Positions 34,457 to 40,421 of a DNA stretch of 40,421 bases are shown in pieces. The first letter of the stretch is position 1. Each line of letters begins with the position of its first letter. The stretch is from the IMG/VR virus record IMGVR_UViG_3300045125_000105, positions 1-40,421 of that record; one strand, written 5' to 3'. The notes beneath the pieces are model-generated. The model did not search any database. It was not told the DNA's origin and saw only the letters and a program-made list of their open reading frames with translations. Origin of the DNA: a virus. Position numbers and translations under genes: made by a program.

Positions 34457-36988
34457 TTAATAGCTCCACGTTCTGTTGTCTGCGGACTCAACGGTCTGCG
34501 GGTCCATAAACTCGCAGTTGGCGACCAGCAGATACCGCAGGCAATCGACGGGATCCTTGGTTGCCTCTTCCTTGCCGCCCTTGGCTGTGTACTCACTCAT
34601 TGAGTAGATCAGGTTCTGACAGCGGTCCGCGATGTAGAGCTTGGGCCCGTTCATCGCGGTGATGGGCTTGGACTCGTCGTAGGAGAGCAGCCCGTTGATC
34701 AACTGCAGGCCGTTCTCGATCTCCACGCCGGGGCGGGGATGAACGTCATTCCCACATCGTCCAGCTCGGAGATGATGGTGGTGGCCCCTTCCGCCGACTG
34801 CCTTTCCGCTGCACCGAGGCGCGGGTCAATGAGCCTTTCCTGAATCGCTTCACCGTCCTCACATTGCTGGATAAGCTCGACGTAGTCACGGATGCCGCGC
34901 TTGGAGCCCTTCTGGGCCGGCCCGGGCTTGCCTTCGGGGCCGGAGCCGGGGAGGGCCCAGTCGTCGTAGTCGGGCCACTCGCGGTAGACCCACCAGGTGC
35001 CGGCGGCGTCGATGGCGACCCAGAGCATAAACCAGTTCTTCGATCCAGCAGGGTCCAGAGCCATATACCGAGTGACCGGATAGCTTGGGTCACGGACGAA
35101 AGGTAGTGTTTCATAGGGGATGACATTGACCTCCTTGTTGAACCCGGGGAACACGGACGTGATGGACTTGGTGGGAATGCCGTAGGCGCGGGCCAGCACC
35201 TCATCGCGGGGACGGCCCAACAGCTTCTTGGTGAAGTCGGACGTATCGAGGAACGCATTGTCCTCGGTCCAGAAGTAGTAGATGACCGTGTTGGGCCGGG
35301 AGACTGGACTCCTGGATGATGGGCAGCTCCTTGCCGACCAGTGGGGCGAACCTTTTCTTGATCGTGCGCGTCTTGCCCAGGATGTCCTGCACCAGCGGCG
35401 TCCACCCGGTGAGGGTGGTGAAGGTCAGGACAATGCGACCGTGATAGTCGGTCGTCCGGTACTGGAGCGTCTCCCACATCTTCTGCGGGCACTCCTCGTC
35501 GCACCAGATCAGGTGGGCCTTGTAGCCCTCGGCCACCTGGGCGTCGTTGGCGTAAGCCCGGTAATTACTGAACTTGATGGAGCCGCCGCGAGTGGCGCCG
35601 GCCAGCGGGGGCAGAATGCAGATGTTGTCGGTGAACCCGTTCTTCTGGCTGTACTGGACGGAGTGGTTGAGGCCCTTCTTGGTCGGCAGCCGGCGGATGC
35701 CGACGGGCAGGGCATCGTAGATCATCCGCTGCTGGTCCTCAATGGAGCGATCCTCGTTGACGTGGTAGGTGCGAACCTCAGCAGAGGGTATGGTGCCAGC
35801 GGCCCAAACGCACAACCGGCTGGCAAAAATCGACTTGGATGAATTATGGTGAATCACGCCCGCTACCTCATAGTTGCCATAGGCGGGAACAGTCATATCC
35901 CACTTGACAGCGGTTCCCGCCAAGCGCATATGGGTGACGTATGCCAAAGTATGACAAAATTGACTATCCCGTAGAGGAAATCCGTCGGTGGATTGCCGAA
36001 GGGCAGACGCAACAACAGATCGCCGAGACATTACGGCAAAGTTTGGATCATCGGATAACACCCAAGCTGATTTACAAGGTCTGTAAAAAGCACGGGATAA
36101 AATGCCAGCGCACCGGACCACGAGCAGGCGAAGGCCATCCCGAATGGAAAGGTGGCCGTATTGTGGATCGATGCGGGTACGTTTTCCTTTTCCGACCAGA
36201 ACATCCCGAATGCGTGCGAGTAAACGAGATGCGCCGCCTAAAGGCGAACGGCGGTTACTATCGGAAGGAGAAATATATCCAGGAGCATCGCCTTGTGATG
36301 GAGGAGCATCTTGGACGCTACCTGCAGCCGCACGAGGTGGTGCATCACCTAAACGGACAACGCTCGGATAATCGGCTGTCCAACCTTGTCCTGTTTCAAT
36401 CCAACGCTGAACATTTGGAGGTAGATCTGGCAGGGCGCTGTCCCAAATGGTCCGAGGATGGAAAATGGCGTCTCCAGGTTTCAAGGTTGAAACGGACCGC
36501 CAAAGCCCGGATGCGGACAGCACGCGATGCTCAAGAGAGGCTACAAATCGTTGACCAGTTGAAAGCCTCACTTCCACCATCATACCGCGATCTTTTTGGA
36601 AAGGCTGTTGAGCCTTTGCTATGACACGCTTGGTGCCGTCCCACGCATAGACGTGGTGATCGCCTCGGATGCTGTCGATCCTGCGCTCTATCTGAAGCAC
36701 GGGATCGTACACCATCGTATCCCCACGCAAACAGCGATTTCCGCCCAGGATGACGTGATTCTGGTACTTGCCCCAGTTGGCCATCACCTCCTGCCACATC
36801 GGCAGCACCCAGCCGGCACCTACGGGGTTGTCGAGGGCCTGTTTGTTGCGTTCCTCACGGAAGGCAAGATATTCGCCCAGCTTGTCCTGCGGCCAGGCCA
36901 GCAGTTCCTCCCGCTCGGGGATGGGCACCCACGGGATGCCAAAGCTGGGCTGGAAATCGTCCGAAAAGTAGACGTCACCGAGTGGCAT
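34457..36988 (-). CDS. terL: Terminase large subunit (intein-containing precursor)
   Basis: The start MPLGDVYFSDDFQPSFG at 36988 overlaps the upstream stop. The N-extein (1-85) ends VILGGNR. An intein occupies residues 86-382. The C-extein resumes SSKSIFASRLCVWAAGT, so the restored P-loop is GGNR-SSKS, with Ser where most Walker A motifs have Gly. Walker B is HLIWCDEE; the motif III region is LTFTTLTGW. A frameshift near 35308 leads to NTVIYYFWTEDNAFLDTSDF and LGRPRDEVLARAYGIPTKSI. The nuclease domain starts YMALDPAGSKNWFMLWVAID. A second indel near 34735 leads to EIENGLQLINGLLSYDESKP and the final KDPVDCLRYLLV. The spliced protein is about 545 residues, normal for TerL. It cuts concatemers and pumps DNA through the portal. 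The first 560 codons, including the intein, are frame-intact. Confidence 0.85.
35882..35921. repeat. Inverted repeat between intein block F and the endonuclease start
   Basis: ggcgggaac (35882-35890) and gttcccgcc (35913-35921) form a perfect 9-base inverted repeat with a 22-base spacer that contains ttgaca. It lies just upstream of the endonuclease start while encoding intein codons (GTA and VPA) on the minus strand. It could form a hairpin in either transcript or be a binding site. Confidence 0.6.
35904..35932 (+). promoter_or_regulatory. Candidate promoter for the antisense endonuclease
   Basis: A perfect -35 hexamer ttgaca (35904-35909) is followed after 17 bases by catatg (35927-35932), a weak -10. 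Transcription would start about 35939, at or next to the ATG at 35941, giving a nearly leaderless message. The sequence also encodes intein block F on the other strand, so the match may be chance. Confidence 0.3.
35941..36624 (+). CDS. HNH homing endonuclease, antisense within the TerL intein
   Basis: An intact 227-codon gene on the strand opposite the intein. The N-terminal part (about 10-50), VEEIRRWIAEGQTQQQIAET and KLIYKVCKKHGIKC, is a helix-turn-helix for DNA recognition. Next comes GHPEWKGGRIVDRCGYVFLF, then the catalytic HNH_3-type core: EHRLVMEEHLGRYLQPHEVV (115-134), HHLNG (135-139), DNRLSNLVLFQSNAEH (143-158). His135/His136, Asn138, Asn144 and His158 form the beta-beta-alpha metal site. 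The C-terminal helices are basic. The gene covers intein residues 37-265. Its catalytic region lies over the intein linker, and its C-terminal ~53 codons overlap the intein block B half. It probably nicks or cuts intein-less terL to drive homing. Start chosen at MPKYDKIDYP, 41 bases inside the end of the block F coding region. Confidence 0.85.
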   Translation: MPKYDKIDYPVEEIRRWIAEGQTQQQIAETLRQSLDHRITPKLIYKVCKKHGIKCQRTGPRAGEGHPEWKGGRIVDRCGYVFLFRPEHPECVRVNEMRRLKANGGYYRKEKYIQEHRLVMEEHLGRYLQPHEVVHHLNGQRSDNRLSNLVLFQSNAEHLEVDLAGRCPKWSEDGKWRLQVSRLKRTAKARMRTARDAQERLQIVDQLKASLPPSYRDLFGKAVEPLL

Positions 36989-37236
36989 TGCGGCGGGAGG
37001 GCTCTTTGGTGAACGAGGCGCGGGCGTGGCGCAGGGATTCCCACGGAATCAGGGCCTGACCGTCGATGTTAAGGCCGGCGGGCTCCGGCAATGACGGCCA
37101 AACGGGCATACTCACGGGAGCCGGGGATGTCCGGCTCGACGATCCACTCGTCAACGTAGCGTTTTCTGAGCATTGCCATCTGGTAGGCCCGTCCGGTGGG
37201 CATAAAAGGCAAAAGCTGCGCGGCAAAATACGTCAT
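36975..37236 (-). CDS. Small protein directly upstream of TerL
   Basis: This starts MTYFAAQLLPFMPTGRAYQM, AMLRKRYVDEWIVEPDIPGS, REYARLAVIAGA. After one indel near 37080 it reads GLNIDGQALIPWESLRHARA and SFTKEPSRRNATR, ending at a stop that overlaps the TerL start by 14 bases. About 87 residues, helical. The position before TerL makes it a candidate small terminase subunit or packaging accessory, but it is short and no DNA-binding motif is clear; the gene at 39.0-39.9 kb is another candidate. Confidence 0.5.
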
Positions 37237-37314
37237 AAGATGGGCTAATATCGCTAATTTCAGTACACTTGGCCCTTTCCGCACTGTTTTTGAGCGCCCA
37301 CCGTGCCGTCCCGA
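37237..37314. promoter_or_regulatory. Divergent promoter region
   Basis: The late operon (leftward) and the glycosyltransferase unit (rightward) start on either side of this 78-base AT-richer gap. On the plus strand taatat at 37246-37251 is a fair -10 without a good -35. Promoters for both directions are expected from the gene arrangement. Confidence 0.35.
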
Positions 37315-38182
37315 ATGAAACGTGTACTCATTGCCACTCCGCTGAAGGGCGATATCCCCCGCAGCTACTTCAAGACCAGCCTGCAGCTCGCTGCGGCCTC
37401 CGTTCCCGGCGTCAAATTTGACTGGTGCCTGCTGGAAGGGCCGGCGGTGCAGCAGGCGCGGAACGAACTGGTGGCCTACGCCCTTGAGCACCGCTTTGAT
37501 GAGATCATCTGGTGGGACAAGGATGTGCTGGCGGAGCAGCACGGGGAGGATGTGACTGCGGAGGCCATCCTGCGGCTGCTCAAGCACGACGTGGACATCG
37601 TCTGCGCCATCTACTCGACCCGGTCACTGAAGACCCACTGGCATATGCACCTGATCCCTGGGCAGGCGGCGGACGAGGAACGGGCTGCAGAAGGTGTCCC
37701 GCTCGGCTCTGGGCTTCTCAAGATGAAGATCGAGTGGTGTTCAAGCGGCTGGCGGAGATGAACCCGTGGCGGAAGGGGATCTTGGTGGACCCCAATCATC
37801 CGCCGCATCGGCTGCACGAGCACTTCCCGATGGGGCTCCAGGGCCCGGGCACGCCGGAGCGCCGGCTGGAGTCGATCCGGCAGACGCTGGAGGAGCCGGC
37901 CAAGAACAACGACATTATGGTCGAACGCATCAAGCGGCTGATCGACCTCAAGGCACGACGAGCCCAACGTGTTTGTCTCGGAGGACTACTGGTTCTGTGA
38001 CTTGGTGCAGAAGGCGGGCATCGACATCCACGTCGATACGAACCTGATTATGGCCCACAGCGGCAGGTGGCGCTGCCCATCGAGACGCCGCAGCTACTGG
38101 AGATGCTGTCTGAGCCGTGGCGCAAGGATGAGATCAAGGCGATCAAGGCCCAGATGCTGGCGCAAAAAGTCGAGCCCAATGA
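37315..38182 (+). CDS. Glycosyltransferase (GT-A type)
   Basis: This starts MKRVLIATPLKGDIPRSYFK, TSLQLAAASVPGVKFDWCLL, EGPAVQQARNELVAYALEHR, FDEIIWWDKDVLAEQHGEDV. It continues AILRLLKHDVDIVCAIYSTR, HWHMHLIPGQAADEERAAEG and VPLGSGF. After indels near 37725 and 37955 it reads KRLAEMNPWRKGILVDPNHP, EPNVFVSEDYWFCDLVQKAG, IDIHVDTNLIMAHSG, IETPQLLEMLSEPWRKDEIK. Features are an N-terminal Rossmann-like strand, 'ArNelva.Al....deIiWwDkDv' with D-x-D for metal/nucleotide-sugar binding, and a late 'seDywFc.lv.kaGi.i.vdt.l...H.g'. This is the plan of phage GT-A enzymes that glycosylate DNA, virion proteins or cell-surface polymers. About 288 residues. Its stop overlaps the methyltransferase start. Confidence 0.72.
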
Positions 38183-38850
38183 GGGAGTTCTACCAACGAC
38201 TGGTTCCAGCAGACGGCGGAGGCCAACTTTGAACTGAACCTGTTACCTAGAAAAAACGCAGTTCAGAGAGTGCCATGAGATTGGCTGCTACGAGGGTCGG
38301 GCGACGTGCTGGCTGGTCGACCATATGGCGTTCGAGCAGCATTCACCTGCGCCGATACGTGGACAGGCAGCGCCGGAGCACCTAGGCCGCACCAGAATGG
38401 TACGACGTGTGGCGAGCGGTTTATCGCAACGCCGAAGTGCGGCGATGGGCGGTCCAGTTCATCGGAGAATCTGGACGAATGAGTCGGTCTTACGAACTGG
38501 CGGATTGCGTAGTCCGGACAGAACCAGTGGCTGCGACTTCATCTACATCGATGGCAGCCACATCGCCAAGGATGTGCTGACGGATCGCGGTGCTGGCGTG
38601 GCAGCTGCTGAGGCCCGGCGGGCATCTGGCCTTCGACGACTACACGTGGGTCGGAGAAGCCCCGGCAGGAAGCCGAACCCGCTGGACAACCCCCGGCTGG
38701 CGATTGATGCGTTCTACAACATCCACCGGCGGGAGGCCGTGATCCTCCCCGTCCACCCAGCACCAGTTCTGGCTGATGAAGGTATGAGCCCCATCATCGG
38801 CACTCCGACCCGCTACGAGATCAAGGAAGGCGGAGCGGACCATCCGGGAT
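38179..38850 (+). CDS. Class I SAM-dependent methyltransferase
   Basis: An ATG overlapping the previous stop gives MREFY and, one indel later, NDWFQQTAEANFELNLLPRK. Motif I is HEIGCYEGRATCWLVDHM (E-x-G-x-x-x-G). Next are DVWRAVYRNAEVRRWAVQFI, GESG, DFIYIDGSHIAKDVLTD, AVLAWQLLRPGGHLAFDDYT, NPLDNPRLAIDAFYNIHRRE and AVILPVHPAPV. 'F.E.n....l......clEIGcyEGras.w', 'DfIYIDGSH....vl.D.vlaw.lLrpGG.laFDDY' and 'p..aidaF' identify a Methyltransf_24-type enzyme. It probably methylates a sugar or lipid linked to the adjacent glycosyltransferase. About 225 residues, with indels. Confidence 0.72.
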
Positions 38851-39016
38851 GATCTCGACAGCAAGTATGGCCGGCGGAGCCGCTTCCTCCGCCGGCGAAC
38901 TGCGTACCCGGGTGCAGCTTGTCCCTACCGGAACGGGATGACGCAGCAGCGGGTGTGGACTTCCTGCAGATCAAGCGGGATCTCGTCGCCTACTACCTGA
39001 ACCGCAGCAAGGCTTA
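38851..39016 (+). CDS. Possible small protein at the end of the modification unit
   Basis: Plus-strand segments RDDL DSKYGRRSRFLRR and, near the stop, VDFLQIKRDLVAYYLNRSKA end at 39016. They may be the C-terminus of the methyltransferase or a separate gene of about 50 residues. The stop is immediately adjacent to the convergent minus-strand gene. Confidence 0.3.
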
Positions 39017-39933
39017 AGCCTCGTCGGTCTTCAGGCCTCGACCACCATCTGTTGGCGGCTGGGCTTTGCGTCTGGACCCACCGTCTCGGCCTCCATGACG
39101 GGGGGCCTCCTGGGTCACCGGAGCAGAGGTGAGGGCCCGGCCAGAGAGCTTGGCCAGAATCTCCTCCTTGCTCATCGACCCATAGTTGTTGACCTGGATG
39201 TTCACGTTGGCGTTGCCCGTGGCATTCAACCAGCCAGCCGTTGCCGCTTGTCGATGGCGACGGACAGGTTGAAGCCCAGGCTGGGCAGCAGCGTTTCCTC
39301 GACCGTGTCCAGCATCCAGTCCAGAATCCGGTCAGCCAGTGTGTCCAGTTTGCCCATCAGGCGTTGATTGAATTCCTCGACGCTCATTCCGACCACACGC
39401 TGAAGCATTTCCCGGTCCTCACGCGAGACCCTTGAGCAGTGGGTTTCTGGACAGCCCCCATCCCTTGCCCTCCATCGTAGCTGGGCCACCACATTGATGA
39501 GCTTCTGGGGCTGGTAGCTGCGGTTGGGGCTGTGATGGTTCCGTTTAGGCTCATCGCACATACGCCTGGTGAGCTTCCATCCGGGCCTTCTCCATAAAGT
39601 CGTAGGCACTCGGGTTCTCATCCGGCCCGCCGGCAGCCACCTCCACCGGGCTCCTCCGCCTCAGCCACTGGCTCCTCGGCAATGGGTGCAATCACGGGCT
39701 TCCGGCTCGGGCTCGGGAGGCGGCTGCATTGCCCCGCCCCACAAGGGGCATACTCCGCATCCCGTCCATCCCCGGACAGCCACACCCCGCTTCACCTTCC
39801 GCCTCTCCCCGTACTGGACGTTGAAGTCCCCGATCTCCGCCTTGGCCCACCGGCCCCCCACCTGCACCTCCGTACCACTTGTTCCGGCACCGGATCCCCG
39901 CCCACCCCCTCCGCCTCCTCCGGCCACCTGCAC
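39014..39933 (-). CDS. Candidate small terminase or DNA-binding protein
   Basis: A GTG start near 39933 leads into a Gly-rich segment that is probably distorted by errors. It then reads GRWAKAEIGDFNVQYGERRK, VKRGVAVRGWTG, MRSMPLVG, PPPEPEPEAR, VIAPIAEEPVAEAEEP, NPSAYDFMEKARMEAHQAYV, SYQPQKLINVVAQLRWRARD, DREMLQRVVGMSVEEFNQRL, MGKLDTLADRILDWMLDTVE, ETLLPSLGFNLSVAIDKRQ, NATGNANVNIQVNNYGSMSK and EEILAKLSGRA. A basic N-terminus, an acidic/proline linker, a helical middle and 'nlsvaIDKrq...G...nvnIqvNNYgsMskeEilakL' resemble phage terminase small subunits and related DNA-binding proteins. About 300 residues; low certainty on function. Confidence 0.45.
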
Positions 39934-40041
39934 CCACGGAATCCTTTACCTCTAACCTCCTGTCAGCATCAGCTCCGCTAATACTATCCTGCTTGACGAA
40001 CCTGCTATTCGCCCTCCACCTCCCCCTTAGGGGAGGCACCG
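39934..40041. promoter_or_regulatory. Divergent intergenic region near the right end
   Basis: This separates the leftward gene at 39.9 kb from the rightward gene at 40042. It holds aaaggat upstream of the leftward start and a strong Shine-Dalgarno, ggggagg (40030-40036), for the rightward gene. No certain -35/-10 pair was seen. Confidence 0.35.
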
Positions 40042-40421
40042 ATGAGCGCCAGCGAATCGGCAGTGAGCGGGGATGAGCCTCAGCGGTACTGGCGGGCCCA
40101 CCAGCAGCAGCTACTTCGCACTGCAAAATTTGACCTACTAGGGCAGAAGTATGCCCATTCTCCAGCCCCGCCTGGGCGCCCGCCCCCTCCCCCCTGTGGC
40201 CGGCCCGGCAGGGGCCGCAGGGCTGGCAGGGGGCCGGGGCGGCGGGGGCGGCGGGGGCGGAGCCGGACGCCAGGGGCCGCCGGGGCAGGGGCGGGGGCGA
40301 AGGAGGCGCCGGGGAGGGGCCGGGGGCCGAGGCCGGGGGCAGGTTGCAGCGGCGGGCGGACAACTCCTCCGCCTGCAGCAAGGCGGCCCGCAGCTGCCGG
40401 GCGCTTGTGCCAAGAGCGCTG
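40042..40421 (+). CDS. Gene entering the right terminal repeat (partial, C-terminus at the left end)
   Basis: A good Shine-Dalgarno (ggggagg, 6 bases upstream) precedes MSASESAVSGDEPQRYWRAH, QQQLLRTAKFDLLGQKYAHS, PAPPGRPPPPPCGRPGR. The frame stays open to the end of the window. The first 40 codons have clear coding character. Within the terminal repeat the sequence becomes G-rich low complexity, but another frame keeps GGQLLRLQQGGP, matching GELLSFQPGG of the left copy. The cysteine motif CGRPGR and the left-end RLCH suggest a zinc-binding protein. The gene would continue through position 1 to about 424 when the ends are joined. Confidence 0.5.
   Translation, partial: MSASESAVSGDEPQRYWRAHQQQLLRTAKFDLLGQKYAHSPAPPGRPPPPPCGRPGRGRRAGRGPGRRGRRGRSRTPGAAGAGAGAKEAPGRGRGPRPGAGCSGGRTTPPPAARRPAAAGRLCQER
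40161..40421. repeat. Right copy of direct terminal repeat
   Basis: This matches 1-243 in direct orientation, from tccagccccgcctg to gcgcttgtgcca at 40401-40412. The final 9 bases do not match the left copy. The copies differ mainly in G-run lengths. Direct terminal repeats are made by many phages that cut concatemers at a fixed site and duplicate the end. Confidence 0.8.

Larger units (their letters stand above)
35843..36733 (-). other. Intein in the TerL P-loop (297 residues)
   Basis: The intein begins with Cys86 (block A, CLRGDTMVYD) and ends ...VIHHN at residue 382, followed by extein Ser383. Block B is TGQRFVASLEHRVLS (precursor 144-158), with SLEH in place of the usual TxxH. Next is the beta strand STLKPGDAIF. 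Block F is WDMTVPAYGNYEVAG and block G is VIHHN, with the penultimate His and final Asn. All residues needed for standard class 1 splicing are present: Cys1, block B His, His-Asn, +1 Ser. The roughly 180 residues between the Hint halves contain no LAGLIDADG or HNH motif in this frame. That stretch is instead the complement of an HNH endonuclease gene on the other strand. Confidence 0.88.

Noticed and set aside
35282-35842. Plus-strand 186-codon frame opposite the TerL ATPase C-extein
   Set aside because: No domain motif; it is Gly/Val/Asp-rich as expected for antisense of GC-rich codons. The adjacent HNH frame is distinct and has a complete catalytic motif.
36004-36466. Group I or II intron instead of an intein in terL
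   Set aside because: The frame is open throughout and both edges show protein-splicing blocks (CLRGDTMV, VIHHN followed by Ser), which RNA introns would not have.
40161-40421. Resemblance of the GC-rich ends to CpG-island or vertebrate promoter DNA, suggesting a chimera
   Set aside because: The same segment is present at both ends in the same orientation and adjoins phage genes without a break, so a phage terminal repeat explains it better.
1-40421. CRISPR array, integrase or attachment sites
   Set aside because: No regularly spaced direct repeats with unique spacers, and no tyrosine or serine integrase motif, were found on either strand.

Overview
The window looks like one essentially complete genome of an uncultured tailed bacteriophage of about 40 kb. 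It is GC-rich and probably short-tailed (podovirus-like). A 243-252 base GC-rich segment at the left end (1-243) recurs at the right end (40161-40412), as expected for a direct terminal repeat. No integrase, RNA polymerase, DNA polymerase, tail sheath or lengthy tape-measure gene was recognised. The host cannot be named from the sequence. Nearly every long gene is broken by single-base frameshifts, and the two terminal copies differ by many small indels. I read this as uncorrected long-read sequence, not gene decay. Products were therefore pieced together across frames, and most CDS coordinates span several reading frames.

Layout. (1) 0.57-2.6 kb, plus strand: small early genes ending in two hairpin terminators. 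(2) 6.96-2.8 kb, minus strand: receptor-binding module with a tail fibre, a ConA/LamG-like lectin protein and a fibre-assembly-like protein. (3) 7.1-13.1 kb, plus strand: tightly packed early/DNA-metabolism operon with a RecB/Cas4-like PD-(D/E)XK nuclease, an SSB-like protein with a DVPF tip, many small proteins, a secreted lysozyme-like protein, a replication-associated protein and RusA. Many neighbours overlap by ATGA or GTGA. (4) 37.2-13.1 kb, minus strand: late operon in the order TerL, portal, scaffold-like protein, DUF5309/SU10-type capsid protein, neck proteins, fibres, tail hub, internal virion proteins, 3TM-type holin, metallophosphoesterase and HTH protein. (5) 37.3-39.0 kb, plus strand: glycosyltransferase and methyltransferase. 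(6) 39.9-39.0 kb, minus strand: a possible small terminase or DNA-binding protein. (7) 40.04 kb: a plus-strand gene that runs into the right terminal repeat and seems to continue at the left end.

The main discovery is in the large terminase gene. A 297-residue intein splits the Walker A (P-loop) between Arg85 and Ser383 of the precursor. Inside it, on the opposite strand, lies an intact 227-residue HTH-HNH homing-endonuclease gene (35941-36624). The splicing and endonuclease functions are therefore encoded antisense to each other in one piece of DNA, whereas known bifunctional inteins carry the endonuclease in frame. Both frames are open throughout. The codon phase makes this unlikely by chance: 29 endonuclease codons would create an antisense stop if followed by an A-initial codon, and none is.

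The remaining genes fit a lytic phage plan. The nuclease, SSB-like protein and RusA would process replicating DNA. TerL and portal would package concatemers, consistent with terminal repeats. Fibres with lectin, glycine-rich and propeller-like repeats would bind hosts. The holin (late operon) and lysozyme-like protein (early operon) would release progeny.
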